A stretch of 64,000 bases of DNA from Bacillota bacterium (GCA_023457255.1 JAEWMB010000007.1:62001-126000), one strand, 5' to 3'. Shown: positions 54,374 through 63,928, numbered from the stretch's first letter. Program-made: numbers and translations. Notes: generated by a model from the sequence alone, not told the origin.

Positions 54374-56251
54374 ATGAAAGTCTTGCTGACAGCAATCAAT
54401 GCAAAGTACATCCACTCGAACCCTGCAATATACTATTTAAAGAGTTATGCAAAGGAATACAGAGATAATATCGAGTTAGCGGAGTATACAATAAATCAAT
54501 ATACCGACGATATCCTGCAAAATATATATCGAAGGAAACCGGATTTATTAGCATTCTCCTGCTATATCTGGAACATTAGTATGGTAGAGGAAATAGTCAG
54601 GGAATATCGTAAGCTTGATTGCAATGTCAAGATATGGCTTGGAGGACCCGAGGTAAGTTATGATCCGGAGGAATGTCTTCTGCGCCTTCCGGAAATCGAT
54701 GGCGTTATGATAGGGGAAGGAGAAGCTACTTTTAAGGAGCTGGTCAAATATTATTGGAACGGGATTCCTGTTGATAAGTTACATCCTGTCCGCCATGAAA
54801 GCAGTTTTTTAGATGGTAGGGAAGCAGAAACTGCTTGCTTAGAAGCCGGATATACCAAAGTACGCTCCAGTGTTATAGCTGATGATGAAGTTAGTGATAC
54901 AAAAAATAATAATTTATCGGGTATAGCAGGTATTGCCTACCGAACGGATGACGGGAACATTATTAGAACCAAGGCTCGTAAGCCGATGGATTTTTCCAGA
55001 CTTCCGTTCCTTTATAAAGAAGCGATGGAATTATCGGAGTTCTCTAATCGGATTATTTATTATGAAACCAGCAGAGGCTGCCCGTATTCCTGCAGCTATT
55101 GCCTTAGTTCGATTGATAAGAGAGTTCGCTTTCGGGATATTGATTTAGTATGTCAGGAGCTTCGCTTATTCTTAGATAAAAAAGTAGCCCAGGTGAAGTT
55201 TATCGATCGTACTTTTAACTGTAAAAAATCGCATGCGATGGCTATCTGGAGGTTTATTAAAGAGCATGATAACGGAATTACAAATTTTCACTTTGAAATC
55301 GCAGCGGATATCTTAGAGGAAGAGCAGTTATCTTTACTAGAAACTCTTCGTCCGGGATTGATTCAATTGGAAATTGGGGTACAATCCACAAATGATAAGA
55401 CAATTGATGCGATTAACCGCCGCATGGATTTAAAAAAGGTAAGGGAGCATGTAGCCAGGATAAAAAAGGCAGAGAATATCCATCAGCACTTAGATTTAAT
55501 TGCAGGTCTTCCATTTGAGGATTATCATAGTTTTGGCAACTCCTTTAATAACGTATATGCCATGAAGCCAGATCAGCTTCAGCTTGGCTTCTTAAAGGTT
55601 TTAAAGGGCTCCTATATGGAGGAAGTCTGTAAAGAATATGGAATCGTATACAAAGCAAAGCCTCCTTATGAGGTTTTATATACAAAGTGGCTTTCTTATG
55701 AGGAAGTAATTCGTCTTAAGGGCATAGAAGAAATGGCAGAAGTATATTATAACAGCGGTCAATTTAAAGGAACCCTTGCTTTTTTAGAACATTTTATTGC
55801 TTCACCCTTCGCCTTTTTTGAAGATCTTGCTAAGTATTATGACAATTTAAGTTTATTTGGCTTAAATCATAGCAGAATCCGCCGATATGAGGTTTTGCTG
55901 GAATTTTTATTGGAACACTTTGAGCCTGAGATTGTTTCCGTGTCAAAGGAGCTGATGATCTTTGATTTATACCGAAGAGAGCGTTTAAAGACAAGGCCTT
56001 CTTTTGCACCATATGAAGAAGAGTACAAAAAGGTTTTTAAAGCTTATCTGGCTTCACAGGGTACGAATAAAAAGGGAGAACAAGTTCATCTGGAGCACTT
56101 TGACTATGATATAATTAAGGCAGCTTCTACCGGAAAGATTGTAAAAAAAGAGCTTATTGTTAAGTTTGATTATCAGAAGAAAACAATACTTCATGGAGAA
56201 GTGGAGTTTACTCTCCTTAAGAAAGAGGATATGGAAAGTATAAACCTGTAA
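54374..56251 (+). CDS. B12-binding radical SAM protein (DUF4080 type)
   Basis: 625 residues from the ATG at 54374, chosen for GGAG 7 bases upstream. The N-terminal cobalamin-binding-like domain (about 1-140) starts MKVLLTAINAKYIHSNPAIY and contains LAFSCYIWNI and WLGGPEVSYDPEE. The radical SAM barrel has the cluster motif ETSRGCPYSCSYCLSS (CxxxCxxC, about 230-245) and FIDRTFN, EIGVQSTND. A C-terminal DUF4080-like domain follows. The reaction is unknown; such proteins often methylate or rearrange unactivated carbons. The N-terminal domain lacks an obvious DxHxxG cobalamin-ligating His motif. Confidence 0.85.
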   Translation: MKVLLTAINAKYIHSNPAIYYLKSYAKEYRDNIELAEYTINQYTDDILQNIYRRKPDLLAFSCYIWNISMVEEIVREYRKLDCNVKIWLGGPEVSYDPEECLLRLPEIDGVMIGEGEATFKELVKYYWNGIPVDKLHPVRHESSFLDGREAETACLEAGYTKVRSSVIADDEVSDTKNNNLSGIAGIAYRTDDGNIIRTKARKPMDFSRLPFLYKEAMELSEFSNRIIYYETSRGCPYSCSYCLSSIDKRVRFRDIDLVCQELRLFLDKKVAQVKFIDRTFNCKKSHAMAIWRFIKEHDNGITNFHFEIAADILEEEQLSLLETLRPGLIQLEIGVQSTNDKTIDAINRRMDLKKVREHVARIKKAENIHQHLDLIAGLPFEDYHSFGNSFNNVYAMKPDQLQLGFLKVLKGSYMEEVCKEYGIVYKAKPPYEVLYTKWLSYEEVIRLKGIEEMAEVYYNSGQFKGTLAFLEHFIASPFAFFEDLAKYYDNLSLFGLNHSRIRRYEVLLEFLLEHFEPEIVSVSKELMIFDLYRRERLKTRPSFAPYEEEYKKVFKAYLASQGTNKKGEQVHLEHFDYDIIKAASTGKIVKKELIVKFDYQKKTILHGEVEFTLLKKEDMESINL

Positions 56252-56340
56252 TATGTTCAAGATAGGAGTTATATTTTCCGTTGGCAGGCAGCAGGTATTA
56301 GAGCAAATGAATAGGCTATATGGCTGAAAGGAGTATACGA

Positions 56341-57036
56341 ATGGCACGTGAGAATGAAATCACTAAAAAGAGAATTAGTAAAGCTGAGAAAGAGAGAATT
56401 TCCGCAATTCTTGCTTTGCTAGATGAACATTATACTACCGAATACAGATGTTACCTAAATCACGAAACACCGTGGCAATTGTTAATAGCTACGATGCTCA
56501 GTGCGCAGTGTACGGACGAGCGTGTCAATATCGTGACGAAGGATTTATTTGTAAAATATAAAAGTGTTGAGGACTTTGCCAATGCAGATTTGAAGGAACT
56601 GGAGAAAGATATCCATTCCACAGGCTTTTATCGAAACAAAGCAAAAAATATTGTTGCCTGTTGTCAGACATTGCTTAGAGAATACCATGGAGAAGTGCCA
56701 AATGACATCGAGGCACTGACAAACCTGGCCGGAGTAGGGAGAAAAACGGCAAATGTAATACGTGGGAATATCTTCCACGAACCAAGCATTGTAGTAGACA
56801 CGCATGTAAAAAGAATTTCTAAAAAGCTTGGCTTTACAAAGGAAGAAGACCCCGTAAAAATAGAATATGACTTAATGAGAATTCTGCCAAAGGAGCATTG
56901 GATTCTTTACAATATACAGATTATCACTCATGGCAGAGGGTTATGTACTGCGAGAAATCCACAGTGTGACCGATGCTTTTTATCACATTTGTGCAAAGAG
57001 AATTTAAAGAGTAATAAAGGGATCAAAAAGAACTAA
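56341..57036 (+). CDS. nth: endonuclease III
   Basis: 231 residues from the ATG at 56341 (GAAAGGAG upstream); an earlier in-frame start has no site. Helix-hairpin-helix LAGVGRKTANVI with the catalytic Lys, catalytic Asp in VDTHVKRIS (about residue 138), and the C-terminal [4Fe-4S] loop C-x6-C-x2-C-x5-C (CTARNPQCDRCFLSHLC). It removes oxidised pyrimidines and nicks the abasic site in base excision repair. Substrate-binding motif LSAQCTDERVN is present. Confidence 0.95.
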   Translation: MARENEITKKRISKAEKERISAILALLDEHYTTEYRCYLNHETPWQLLIATMLSAQCTDERVNIVTKDLFVKYKSVEDFANADLKELEKDIHSTGFYRNKAKNIVACCQTLLREYHGEVPNDIEALTNLAGVGRKTANVIRGNIFHEPSIVVDTHVKRISKKLGFTKEEDPVKIEYDLMRILPKEHWILYNIQIITHGRGLCTARNPQCDRCFLSHLCKENLKSNKGIKKN

Positions 57037-57177
57037 AGTTATAAGCCTAAAAATCTGTTTGGTTAGGAAGCGGGTATTTCCATTATCGGTATTATTATGA
57101 GTAGATAACAAGGTTTTTGGATACCAAAGAAGTAACCATACTAAACTAGCAGCTTAAGGAATAGGAGTAGAGTTCGG

Positions 57178-57885
57178 ATGAATTTCTTAGCAGTAGATAT
57201 AGAAACGACCGGACTTAGTCCGGTAAAAGACCGCATCATAGAGGTGGCAGCCATCCGTTATATTGATGGAGAACCGAAAGAACATTTTGAAAAGCTGATT
57301 AATCCAGGATGTAGATTACCGGAAAGAATAATTGAATTAACCGGGATAACACAAGATATGCTGGTTAATGCAAAGACGGAACGGGAAGTAATGGAAGAAT
57401 TCCTATCCTTTGCCGGAGGAGATGTACTTCTGGGGCATAACATATCTTTTGATTATAGTTTTATAAAAACGGCGGCGCACAGGCTAAAAAAAGGTTTTGA
57501 ATGCCGGGGGATTGATACACTCTACTTGTCCAGAAGATTAAAAGCTGATCTTGAGAAAAAGAGCCTTGAAGCAATGTGCAGGCATTATGAAATAATAAGA
57601 GAATGCAGCCACAGGGCCTTGGAAGATGCAATAGCGGCTGCAGCCCTATATCAGAAATTACGGGAAGAATTTAAAGGCTGTTTTGATAAAGAGTTTCTAC
57701 CGGTCACATTAAATTACACGGTAAAGAAACAAGAGCCGATGACAGAGAAACAAAAAAAATACTTGCTTGATTTGGTCAACTATCATAAAATAGAGGTGCC
57801 GTGTGGCTTTGCAGAATTTAGCAAAAGTATGGCATCAAGATTTATTGATAAAACTATTTTGCATTACGGAAGAGTGAAAAGATAA
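57178..57885 (+). CDS. DEDDh 3'-5' exonuclease (PolC/DnaQ epsilon-like)
   Basis: 235 residues. Exo I DIETTGLSPVKDRIIEVAAI (DxE at residues 7-9), Exo II LLGHNISFDYSFI (about 85) and Exo III with HRALEDAIAAA (about 140), complete for a DEDDh nuclease. A C-terminal 60-residue extension contains a helical EKQKKYLLDLVNYHKIEVP motif, possibly a SAP-like or DUF3820-like part. Possible role in repair or RNA trimming; single gene downstream of nth. Confidence 0.87.
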   Translation: MNFLAVDIETTGLSPVKDRIIEVAAIRYIDGEPKEHFEKLINPGCRLPERIIELTGITQDMLVNAKTEREVMEEFLSFAGGDVLLGHNISFDYSFIKTAAHRLKKGFECRGIDTLYLSRRLKADLEKKSLEAMCRHYEIIRECSHRALEDAIAAAALYQKLREEFKGCFDKEFLPVTLNYTVKKQEPMTEKQKKYLLDLVNYHKIEVPCGFAEFSKSMASRFIDKTILHYGRVKR

Positions 57886-57970
57886 ATCAATGTTCACTCT
57901 CCTTATGCAGTGCGGACACATATTTGCCGTTCGCAGATGTGGTGATATTAAAATGTATATCGGAAGAAGA

Positions 57971-58585
57971 TTAAATCTCCTCTTCCCCATACATTTCATA
58001 TAGCTGGTCTAAGATAGAATCTTTGAGGATTGTTTGCAGATCTTTTGCACGGCTGATGAGGGAGGCTATTTCAGCTTTTCTACCTAACTCCAGATAAAGC
58101 CTTGCAAGTAAATTGTAGGAACTACTAATGTCACTTCCAATGGAGAGTGCGAATTCCAATACCACCGCTGCCTGCTGCTTCTCATTTTTCTTATCTAACA
58201 GGGCAGCCCATTTGTTTAAGAGCCTTATGAGGGTGGTAAAATTTTGATCGTATGCACTTAAAAGATTGAGATTAGCGGTACCATACTCGAGCTTTAAGTC
58301 CGTATTGGTAGTATGAGACAGATTGACAATCTTTTGTTCGCGAAGCGCATACAACTGTTTTTGAATTTGATTTAGTTCCAAATCATCGGTTTCCTTTAAT
58401 GGCAGGGAGTCATAAGGAATCGTGATATAAGGCAGAGCAGATAAGTCCTTTTTTCGAACTAGGTTGGATTGATTTTCTTTGTCCCAGAAAGCTTTCGATT
58501 TTTTTTTGGAGTCTCTTTCTGCTTTCGTTTTGTGATAAGCAATCCAGGCTCCAAGTATAAGAATGATACCAAGTATAATAGGCAT
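57971..58585 (-). CDS. membrane-anchored hypothetical protein with TPR-like helices
   Basis: 204 residues. N-terminal membrane segment (MPIILGIILILGAWIAYHKT), then a basic region (AERDSKKKSKAFWDKE). The helical C-terminal half has features of tetratricopeptide-like repeats (LLNKWAALLDKKNEKQQAAV, LEFALSIGSDISSSYNLLAR, LYLELGRKAEIASLISRAKD). No known family is recognised. The only minus-strand gene in the last 20 kb. Convergent with the exonuclease; no clear terminator between them. Confidence 0.75.
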   Translation of the reverse strand: MPIILGIILILGAWIAYHKTKAERDSKKKSKAFWDKENQSNLVRKKDLSALPYITIPYDSLPLKETDDLELNQIQKQLYALREQKIVNLSHTTNTDLKLEYGTANLNLLSAYDQNFTTLIRLLNKWAALLDKKNEKQQAAVVLEFALSIGSDISSSYNLLARLYLELGRKAEIASLISRAKDLQTILKDSILDQLYEMYGEEEI

Positions 58586-58635
58586 AGTGTGTTATTCCTT
58601 TCTTAGGTTAATTTATTGGAAAAGAGGTGTAGGTA

Positions 58636-58737
58636 TGTTTCGCAATAAAAGATCGCAGAGAATTATGGCAGTGGTACTTGTAGTAGTACTTATTTTAGCG
58701 ATGGTGGTGCCAGCAGTTTTGAGCATTTTCTCGTAAT
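58636..58737 (+). CDS. 33-residue single-pass membrane protein (DUF4044/Prli42-like)
   Basis: Small frame with a good ribosome binding site (AGAGGTGTAGGT). Product: basic N-terminus MFRNKRSQRIM, then one hydrophobic helix AVVLVVVLILAMVVPAVLSI and a short end. Charge and size resemble DUF4044 proteins and Prli42, the stressosome-anchoring miniprotein of Firmicutes. It is divergent from the preceding minus-strand gene. Assignment is by pattern only. Confidence 0.7.
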
Positions 58738-58856
58738 AAAATATGGTACATTTTAGAATGGTTCAGCAATAGCATTTACTTAAGAAAAATATACATAAAT
58801 ATATTCCAAATGTCAAATAATACAACATAAGAGATATCAATGGAGGCAGCCTGAAA

Positions 58857-59810
58857 ATGAAAAAAAATATCCTTATGTCCGTGCTATTATGTTTGATGAT
58901 TATTTGTGTAGGATGCAAGAATGAAGCCCCACCAAAGGAACAGGATTTAACTTTGGATGGGGCTTTACTTAATGTAACGCCGCCTGTCCTTGCGCCGGAG
59001 ATGGTTAAGATAACACCGGCTGCCGATTTAAAGTCGGATGAAGGGAAAGAAACTATTACGGATAATGCAACCCCATTAAAGCCCGGAAATGTAGAAATTA
59101 ATGCGAATGCAATTTTGGGGCAGTATACAACTTACTTTTACAACTCGGCGAAAGCCAGAAAAAATAATATTGTAAATGCAGCTAAGAAAATCAATCTGAA
59201 GGTTGTAAATCCGGGAGAGGTATTTTCAACCGTGGATGCCATTTCTCCGATTACTAAGGAAAATGGTTATGAGGATGCCGGCACCTACCAGGATGGAAGG
59301 GTTGTTAACGCAATTGGAGGAGGAGTTTGTCAAGTGTCCTCCACCCTCTACAATGCAGTGCTTGGAGCTGAATTAAGAGTGACGGAACGGCATCCGCACT
59401 CTATGACGGTAAGTTATGTGGAACTCGGAAGAGATGCGGCTATAGCCGGTGATTATATGGATTTTTGTTTTCAAAATACTATGGAGACACCGATAGTAAT
59501 TGAAGCAAAAGTAAATCCGTCCGGAAGTATTCTGGTACGTATTCGTGGAGTGGAAACACGGGATAAGAGTAACCGTAAGGTTTCTTATGAATCGGTTATT
59601 CTCGAAACGATTGAGCCGGGGCCTGCCGTTATTACTTATGATAAAGACCAACCAAAGAATTATGTAAAAGTCACACAATCTGCTCATAGTGGATATCAAG
59701 TTGAATTATATCGCCTGATTTACTATCAAGGGGAGCTTACCGACCGTATCTTATTAAATAAAAGTACGTATGAAGCATCTCCGCAGCATTTAACTATTGG
59801 TGTTAAATAG
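58857..59810 (+). CDS. VanW-family lipoprotein
   Basis: 317 residues, GGAGGC ribosome binding site. Lipobox CVGC with lipid Cys at residue 20, a Pro/Glu/Lys-rich linker and the VanW domain from about 85. The latter contains NIVNAAKKINLKVVNPGEVF, QDGRVVNAIGGGVCQVSSTL (the conserved GGGxCQxSST motif) and RHPHSMTVSYVELGRDAAIA. VanW proteins are linked to vancomycin-resistance clusters and to the wall, but their reaction is unknown. No peptidoglycan-binding domain is fused. Resistance is not implied. Confidence 0.87.
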   Translation: MKKNILMSVLLCLMIICVGCKNEAPPKEQDLTLDGALLNVTPPVLAPEMVKITPAADLKSDEGKETITDNATPLKPGNVEINANAILGQYTTYFYNSAKARKNNIVNAAKKINLKVVNPGEVFSTVDAISPITKENGYEDAGTYQDGRVVNAIGGGVCQVSSTLYNAVLGAELRVTERHPHSMTVSYVELGRDAAIAGDYMDFCFQNTMETPIVIEAKVNPSGSILVRIRGVETRDKSNRKVSYESVILETIEPGPAVITYDKDQPKNYVKVTQSAHSGYQVELYRLIYYQGELTDRILLNKSTYEASPQHLTIGVK

Positions 59811-59935
59811 TTAAATAGCAGAAAATTTCCAAGAATTTATTGAAAGTAATTCGAGGATGTTGTATAATAGCGCTTAATCGTATTATCTTACGCAGAAGCA
59901 AATGGAGAAAACCGGTATTAGGAATGGAGAAGGAT

Positions 59936-60943
59936 ATGAAAGCGGGAAAAGTAAGTGAGGTTATTTTAAAGCGTTCTGTCTTAACGATTTTAAAACATAG
60001 AGGGACGATTCAAAAGAATACACCCGTGATCAGTCTGGATGCAGGTAGGCTGGAATTTGATGAAAGTACTGATTTGCTTTTTGCAACCGCTTCTATGCAG
60101 GGCAATCAGGTTGGACTAATAGAAGCCGTTTTCCACCGCGCAGTAAATAATATCTATGTGAAGGGTGGAAAACCGATTGCAGTATCTGTGGCTTTAACAC
60201 TGCGAAGTTATGCAAATGAACAGGAACTAAAAATTTATAGTAAAGAGCTGAATCGATTGAGCACATCATACTCTATTCCGGTGTTATCCGGAGAAACGAT
60301 GGTAGGTGAAGGAGCAGCACAAAATACCATAACGATTCATGCAACGGGAAAACTTTATAAGCAAATAAATACGATGGATAAGGAGCAGGATTTAACAAAA
60401 GATACTGTCAAAAATTATCAAATCGTAATGACAAAATATATTGGATTATCCGCAACGAAACTTTTAATCGAAGCAAGAGAGGAGAAGCTAAGGAAACGCC
60501 TGACTGAGAGCTTTTTAGCAGGTGGTAAAAGATTTGGTGAACTCCTGTCCATTCAAAAGGAAATGGAAGTTTCAAAGGATTTTGATGTAATATGTTCCCA
60601 TGATGTGTCGGAAGGAGGAATCTTTTCTGCACTTTGGGAGGTAGGGGAATCTTTGCAATGCGGACTTACGGTTTCCTTAGATTCCATTTTACTAAGGCAA
60701 GAGACCATCGAGGTGTGTGAGGCTCTTGACCTTAACCCTTATTTGCTTTATTCCGGGGGGTGCGTTTTATTTGTGACAAGACAGGGTGAAGCATTGGCCT
60801 TAAAGCTAATTAGTGAAGGCATCCCTGCTTCCGTGATTGGAAGAACTACAGATTTAGCGGACCGGATTGTAAGGAATGAGCATGAAATACGTTATCTTGA
60901 ACCTTTTAAAGGTGATGAGATATATAAAGGTCTATACGAATAG
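59936..60943 (+). CDS. AIR synthase-related protein (HypE/PurM fold)
   Basis: 335 residues from the ATG at 59936 (GGAG then 6 bases). An earlier in-frame start is poorly supported. The ATP-binding PurM-N half contains VFHRAVNNIYVKGGKPIAVS and VLSGETMVGEGAAQNTITIH. The C-terminal half has ICSHDVSEGGIFSALWEVGE and YSGGCVLFVT, as in HypE and SelD/PurM relatives. HypE dehydrates a carbamoyl-thiol for NiFe hydrogenase cyanide ligands, but the C-terminal Cys tail of HypE is missing and no hyp genes are near. Function therefore open. Confidence 0.8.
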   Translation: MKAGKVSEVILKRSVLTILKHRGTIQKNTPVISLDAGRLEFDESTDLLFATASMQGNQVGLIEAVFHRAVNNIYVKGGKPIAVSVALTLRSYANEQELKIYSKELNRLSTSYSIPVLSGETMVGEGAAQNTITIHATGKLYKQINTMDKEQDLTKDTVKNYQIVMTKYIGLSATKLLIEAREEKLRKRLTESFLAGGKRFGELLSIQKEMEVSKDFDVICSHDVSEGGIFSALWEVGESLQCGLTVSLDSILLRQETIEVCEALDLNPYLLYSGGCVLFVTRQGEALALKLISEGIPASVIGRTTDLADRIVRNEHEIRYLEPFKGDEIYKGLYE

Positions 60944-61000
60944 ATCTAGCAAGGGGGAGAAAAGGCTTCCCTTTGACATTTAGTAAAGGAGAGGATTATC

Positions 61001-61483
61001 ATGAGAGAGAAGATTTTGAAAGCGATTGACAAGAACAGCAAATTAACTGCCAAAGAACTAGCGGTGATGTTAGGCGCCGAGGAGGCAGCAGTCGCGGCCA
61101 CGATGAAAGAATTGGAAGCAGAATCCATTATCTGTGGGTATCCTACTCTGATTAACTGGGATAAAACCGAGAGTGAAAAGGTTACTGCTTTGATTGAAGT
61201 AAAAGTTACTCCGCAAAGGGGCCAAGGCTTTGACCGTATCGCTGAGCGTATTTATAAATTTGATGAGGTAGAGTCAGTGTATTTGATGTCTGGCGGTTTC
61301 GATCTTACTGTAATTATTGATGGTAAGAGTATGCGTGAGGTAGCGAATTTTGTATCTAGTAAGCTCGCCCCGATGGAAGCTGTTTTAAGTACAGCCACCC
61401 ACTTTGTATTAAAGAAATATAAAGAGCATGGTATGCCGCTTGTGCATGAAATTGAAGATGAAAGGATGCTGATTACACCTTGA
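61001..61483 (+). CDS. Lrp/AsnC-family transcriptional regulator
   Basis: 160 residues, AAAGGAGAGG ribosome binding site. N-terminal winged helix (ILKAIDKNSKLTAKELAVML, EAAVAATMKELEAESIICGY) and C-terminal RAM/ACT-like ligand-binding domain (ALIEVKVTPQRGQGFDRIAE, VYLMSGGFDLTVIIDGKSMR). Its stop overlaps the start of the aminotransferase by 4 bases, so the two are translationally coupled and functionally linked. Probably senses an amino acid and controls this operon. Confidence 0.9.
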   Translation: MREKILKAIDKNSKLTAKELAVMLGAEEAAVAATMKELEAESIICGYPTLINWDKTESEKVTALIEVKVTPQRGQGFDRIAERIYKFDEVESVYLMSGGFDLTVIIDGKSMREVANFVSSKLAPMEAVLSTATHFVLKKYKEHGMPLVHEIEDERMLITP

Positions 61484-62640
61484 GAAATCCATTAAACAAT
61501 AAAGTCGTAAAGATACAACCATCCGGAATACGTAAATTTTTTGATATTGTCAGTGAAATGAAAGATGCGATCTCCCTTGGTGTGGGAGAGCCTGATTTTG
61601 ACACTCCTTGGCATATTCGCGAGGAGGGTATTTATTCCCTAGAGAAGGGTAAGACTTTTTATACTTCAAATTCCGGACTTATTGAACTTAGAAAAGAGAT
61701 TTGTAACTATTTATACCGTAGATGCAATTTAATTTATGATTACCGTAATGATGTAATAGTTACGGTTGGTGGCAGCGAGGCAATTGATGCTGCGTTTCGC
61801 GCAATGATTGATGAAGGGGATGAGGTACTTATTCCGCAGCCGAGTTATGTGTCTTACGTTCCGTGTGTCTTATTGGCAGACGGTAAGCCCGTTATCATTG
61901 AGTTAAAGCATGAGAATAATTTTAAATTAACCAAACAGGAATTATTAGATTCTATAACAGATAAAACCAAGGTTTTGGTATTACCATTTCCGAATAACCC
62001 GACAGGTGCTATTATGACCGAAGAGGAGTTAAAGGAAATTGCAGAAGTAATCATTGAGAAGGATTTGTTTGTTCTATCGGATGAAATCTATAGCGAGCTT
62101 ACGTATGGAACGAAGCACGTATCTATTGCAAGTCTTCCTGGCATGAAGGAACGGACTATTGTTATCAATGGTTTTTCTAAGTCCTATGCAATGACAGGCT
62201 GGAGATTAGGCTATGCGGCCGGTCCAAAGGAAATTATCGAACAGATGACAAAAATCCATCAGTTTGCTATTATGTGTGCGCCTACGACAAGCCAGTACGC
62301 TGCTGTGGAAGCACTTCGTGCAGGTGATCCGGATGTGCAGATGATGCGCGAGGATTATGATAAACGAAGAAGATTTGTAGTGAATGCCCTTCATGAAATG
62401 GGTTTAGAGTGCTTTGAACCGTTTGGCGCATTTTATGTATTCCCATGTATTAAGAGCCTTGGCATGACCAGTGAGGAATTTTCCAATGCATTGCTGCAAG
62501 AGGAAAAAGTAGCGGTAGTTCCGGGTACGGCATTCGGAGAATGCGGGGAAGGGTTCTTACGTATTTCTTACGCGTATTCCATAGAAAACTTAAAAGAAGC
62601 GTTGGGAAGAATGGCTCGATTTATAGAAAAACACAGTTAA
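61480..62640 (+). CDS. PLP-dependent class I/II aminotransferase (PatA-like)
   Basis: 386 residues, TTG start overlapping the Lrp stop (TTGA). Fold type I motifs: DAISLGVGEPDFDTPWHIRE, PNNPTGAIM, VLSDEIYSELTYG, and the PLP lysine in NGFSKSYAMTGWRLGY (about residue 233). The arginine binding the substrate carboxylate is in GFLRISYAYS. Close to aromatic or diaminopimelate-pathway (PatA, DapX-type) enzymes. The Lrp partner points to amino-acid metabolism. Confidence 0.92.
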   Translation: MRNPLNNKVVKIQPSGIRKFFDIVSEMKDAISLGVGEPDFDTPWHIREEGIYSLEKGKTFYTSNSGLIELRKEICNYLYRRCNLIYDYRNDVIVTVGGSEAIDAAFRAMIDEGDEVLIPQPSYVSYVPCVLLADGKPVIIELKHENNFKLTKQELLDSITDKTKVLVLPFPNNPTGAIMTEEELKEIAEVIIEKDLFVLSDEIYSELTYGTKHVSIASLPGMKERTIVINGFSKSYAMTGWRLGYAAGPKEIIEQMTKIHQFAIMCAPTTSQYAAVEALRAGDPDVQMMREDYDKRRRFVVNALHEMGLECFEPFGAFYVFPCIKSLGMTSEEFSNALLQEEKVAVVPGTAFGECGEGFLRISYAYSIENLKEALGRMARFIEKHS

Positions 62641-62855
62641 TGTGAAAATGAGTTGATAATATATTCAAAAATGTGATAAAATAGAAGGAAGAAATGGAAC
62701 TTTTTAGACAATAAGTTCACATAACTTACCACTTCTTCTTTAGGATTTAGCGTTAAGTCTATGTGATTTGCTTATGTTCTGACTGTTATCATTATTATAG
62801 CATCAAGCGTATTTCTACCGTATGGATAAAAACGTGTTGATACATAGGAGGGAAA

Positions 62856-63326
62856 ATGGCGGTAATAAGCGCGGACTATATAAATCCTTTTTTAATAGCG
62901 GCGACCAAGGTACTGAAAGATATGGTAATGATAGATGCCAAAGTAGGTAAGCCATACACAAAAGAAGCAGTGATTGCAGACCAAGCATTGCTTATCATGC
63001 TTGGGGTAACCGGTGAGATGAGTGGTCAGGTTATTTTAAGTTTTGAAGATAGAGTGGCACTCGATATCGCATCAAAAATGTGTATGATGTCCTTGACCGA
63101 ACTGGATGACTTATCCAGGAGTGCCATCTGCGAGCTATGTAACATGATTTTAGGCAATACAGCAACTGTATTTTCCACCAAAGGAATAGAAGTAGATATC
63201 ACGCCTCCTACAATGTGCACGGGAACTGTGAAGTTTACGAATAATTTTGCTGCAAATATTTGCATTCCACTTATCTATGAGGATGGCAATACAATTGAAA
63301 TTAACGTAGCAATCAAAGGAAACTAA
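62856..63326 (+). CDS. cheX: CheX-type chemotaxis phosphatase
   Basis: 156 residues, GGAGGG ribosome binding site. CheX/CheC core: MAVISADYINPFLIAATKVL, GVTGEMSGQVILSFED, and the active-site helix SRSAICELCNMILGNTATVF with the ExxN pair, followed by DITPPT. CheX dephosphorylates CheY-P. No other chemotaxis genes are in the window. It might also serve a response regulator outside chemotaxis. A terminator follows. Confidence 0.87.
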   Translation: MAVISADYINPFLIAATKVLKDMVMIDAKVGKPYTKEAVIADQALLIMLGVTGEMSGQVILSFEDRVALDIASKMCMMSLTELDDLSRSAICELCNMILGNTATVFSTKGIEVDITPPTMCTGTVKFTNNFAANICIPLIYEDGNTIEINVAIKGN

Positions 63327-63357
63327 AGATAAGGTTGAAAGTAAATTTTTCATAAAT

Positions 63358-63395
63358 CGGGTGCTGCCATAACGGAAGCACCCGTAAATATTTTT
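63358..63395 (+). terminator. terminator between cheX and trmL
   Basis: Perfect 8-bp stem CGGGTGCT / AGCACCCG, 11-base loop, then TAAATATTTTT. Confidence 0.85.
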
Positions 63396-63409
63396 GAAAG
63401 GACAGCACT

Positions 63410-63910
63410 ATGAACATTATATTATTTGAACCTGAAATTCCAGCAAATACAGGTAATATAGGCAGAACTTGTGTTGCAACAGGAACAAGGCTGCATTTGA
63501 TTGAACCGTTGGGATTTCGACTGGATGAAAAGGAAATTAAGCGTGCGGGGCTTGATTATTGGAAAGACTTAGACGTTACCGTATATGAAAATTATGATGA
63601 TTTTTTACGGAGAAATCCAAATGCAAAAATATATATGGCTACGACGAAAGCAAGACATGTTTACACGGAAATTTCCTATGAATCAGACTGTTTCATTATG
63701 TTTGGAAAGGAAAGTGCAGGAATACCCGAGGAAATCTTACTGGAGAATAAAGAGACATCCATCCGTATCCCAATGATTGGAGAAATTCGCTCTTTAAATC
63801 TTTCGAACTCGGTTGCGATTGTTTTGTACGAAGCGCTAAGACAGCAAAACTTTGAGCATATGCGCCTGCTTGGAAATCTCCATCATCATAATTGGGATGA
63901 AGCAAAGTAG
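63410..63910 (+). CDS. trmL: tRNA (cytidine/uridine-34-2'-O)-methyltransferase
   Basis: 166 residues, GAAAGGA ribosome binding site. SPOUT family: MNIILFEPEIPANTGNIGRT and CVATGTRLHLIEPLGF at the start, SAM-binding trefoil knot with MFGKESAGIPEEIL, IPMIGEIRSLNLSNSVAIVL and YEALRQQNFE. It methylates the wobble ribose of tRNA-Leu isoacceptors. Length is normal and all motifs are present. Confidence 0.94.
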   Translation: MNIILFEPEIPANTGNIGRTCVATGTRLHLIEPLGFRLDEKEIKRAGLDYWKDLDVTVYENYDDFLRRNPNAKIYMATTKARHVYTEISYESDCFIMFGKESAGIPEEILLENKETSIRIPMIGEIRSLNLSNSVAIVLYEALRQQNFEHMRLLGNLHHHNWDEAK

Positions 63911-63928
63911 GTGTTTCTGCTGGAAAAT

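Noticed and set aside
58857..59810. Vancomycin-resistance cluster
   Set aside because: VanW-domain proteins are common in Clostridia; no vanHAX-type ligase, VanS/VanR or dipeptidase genes are nearby.
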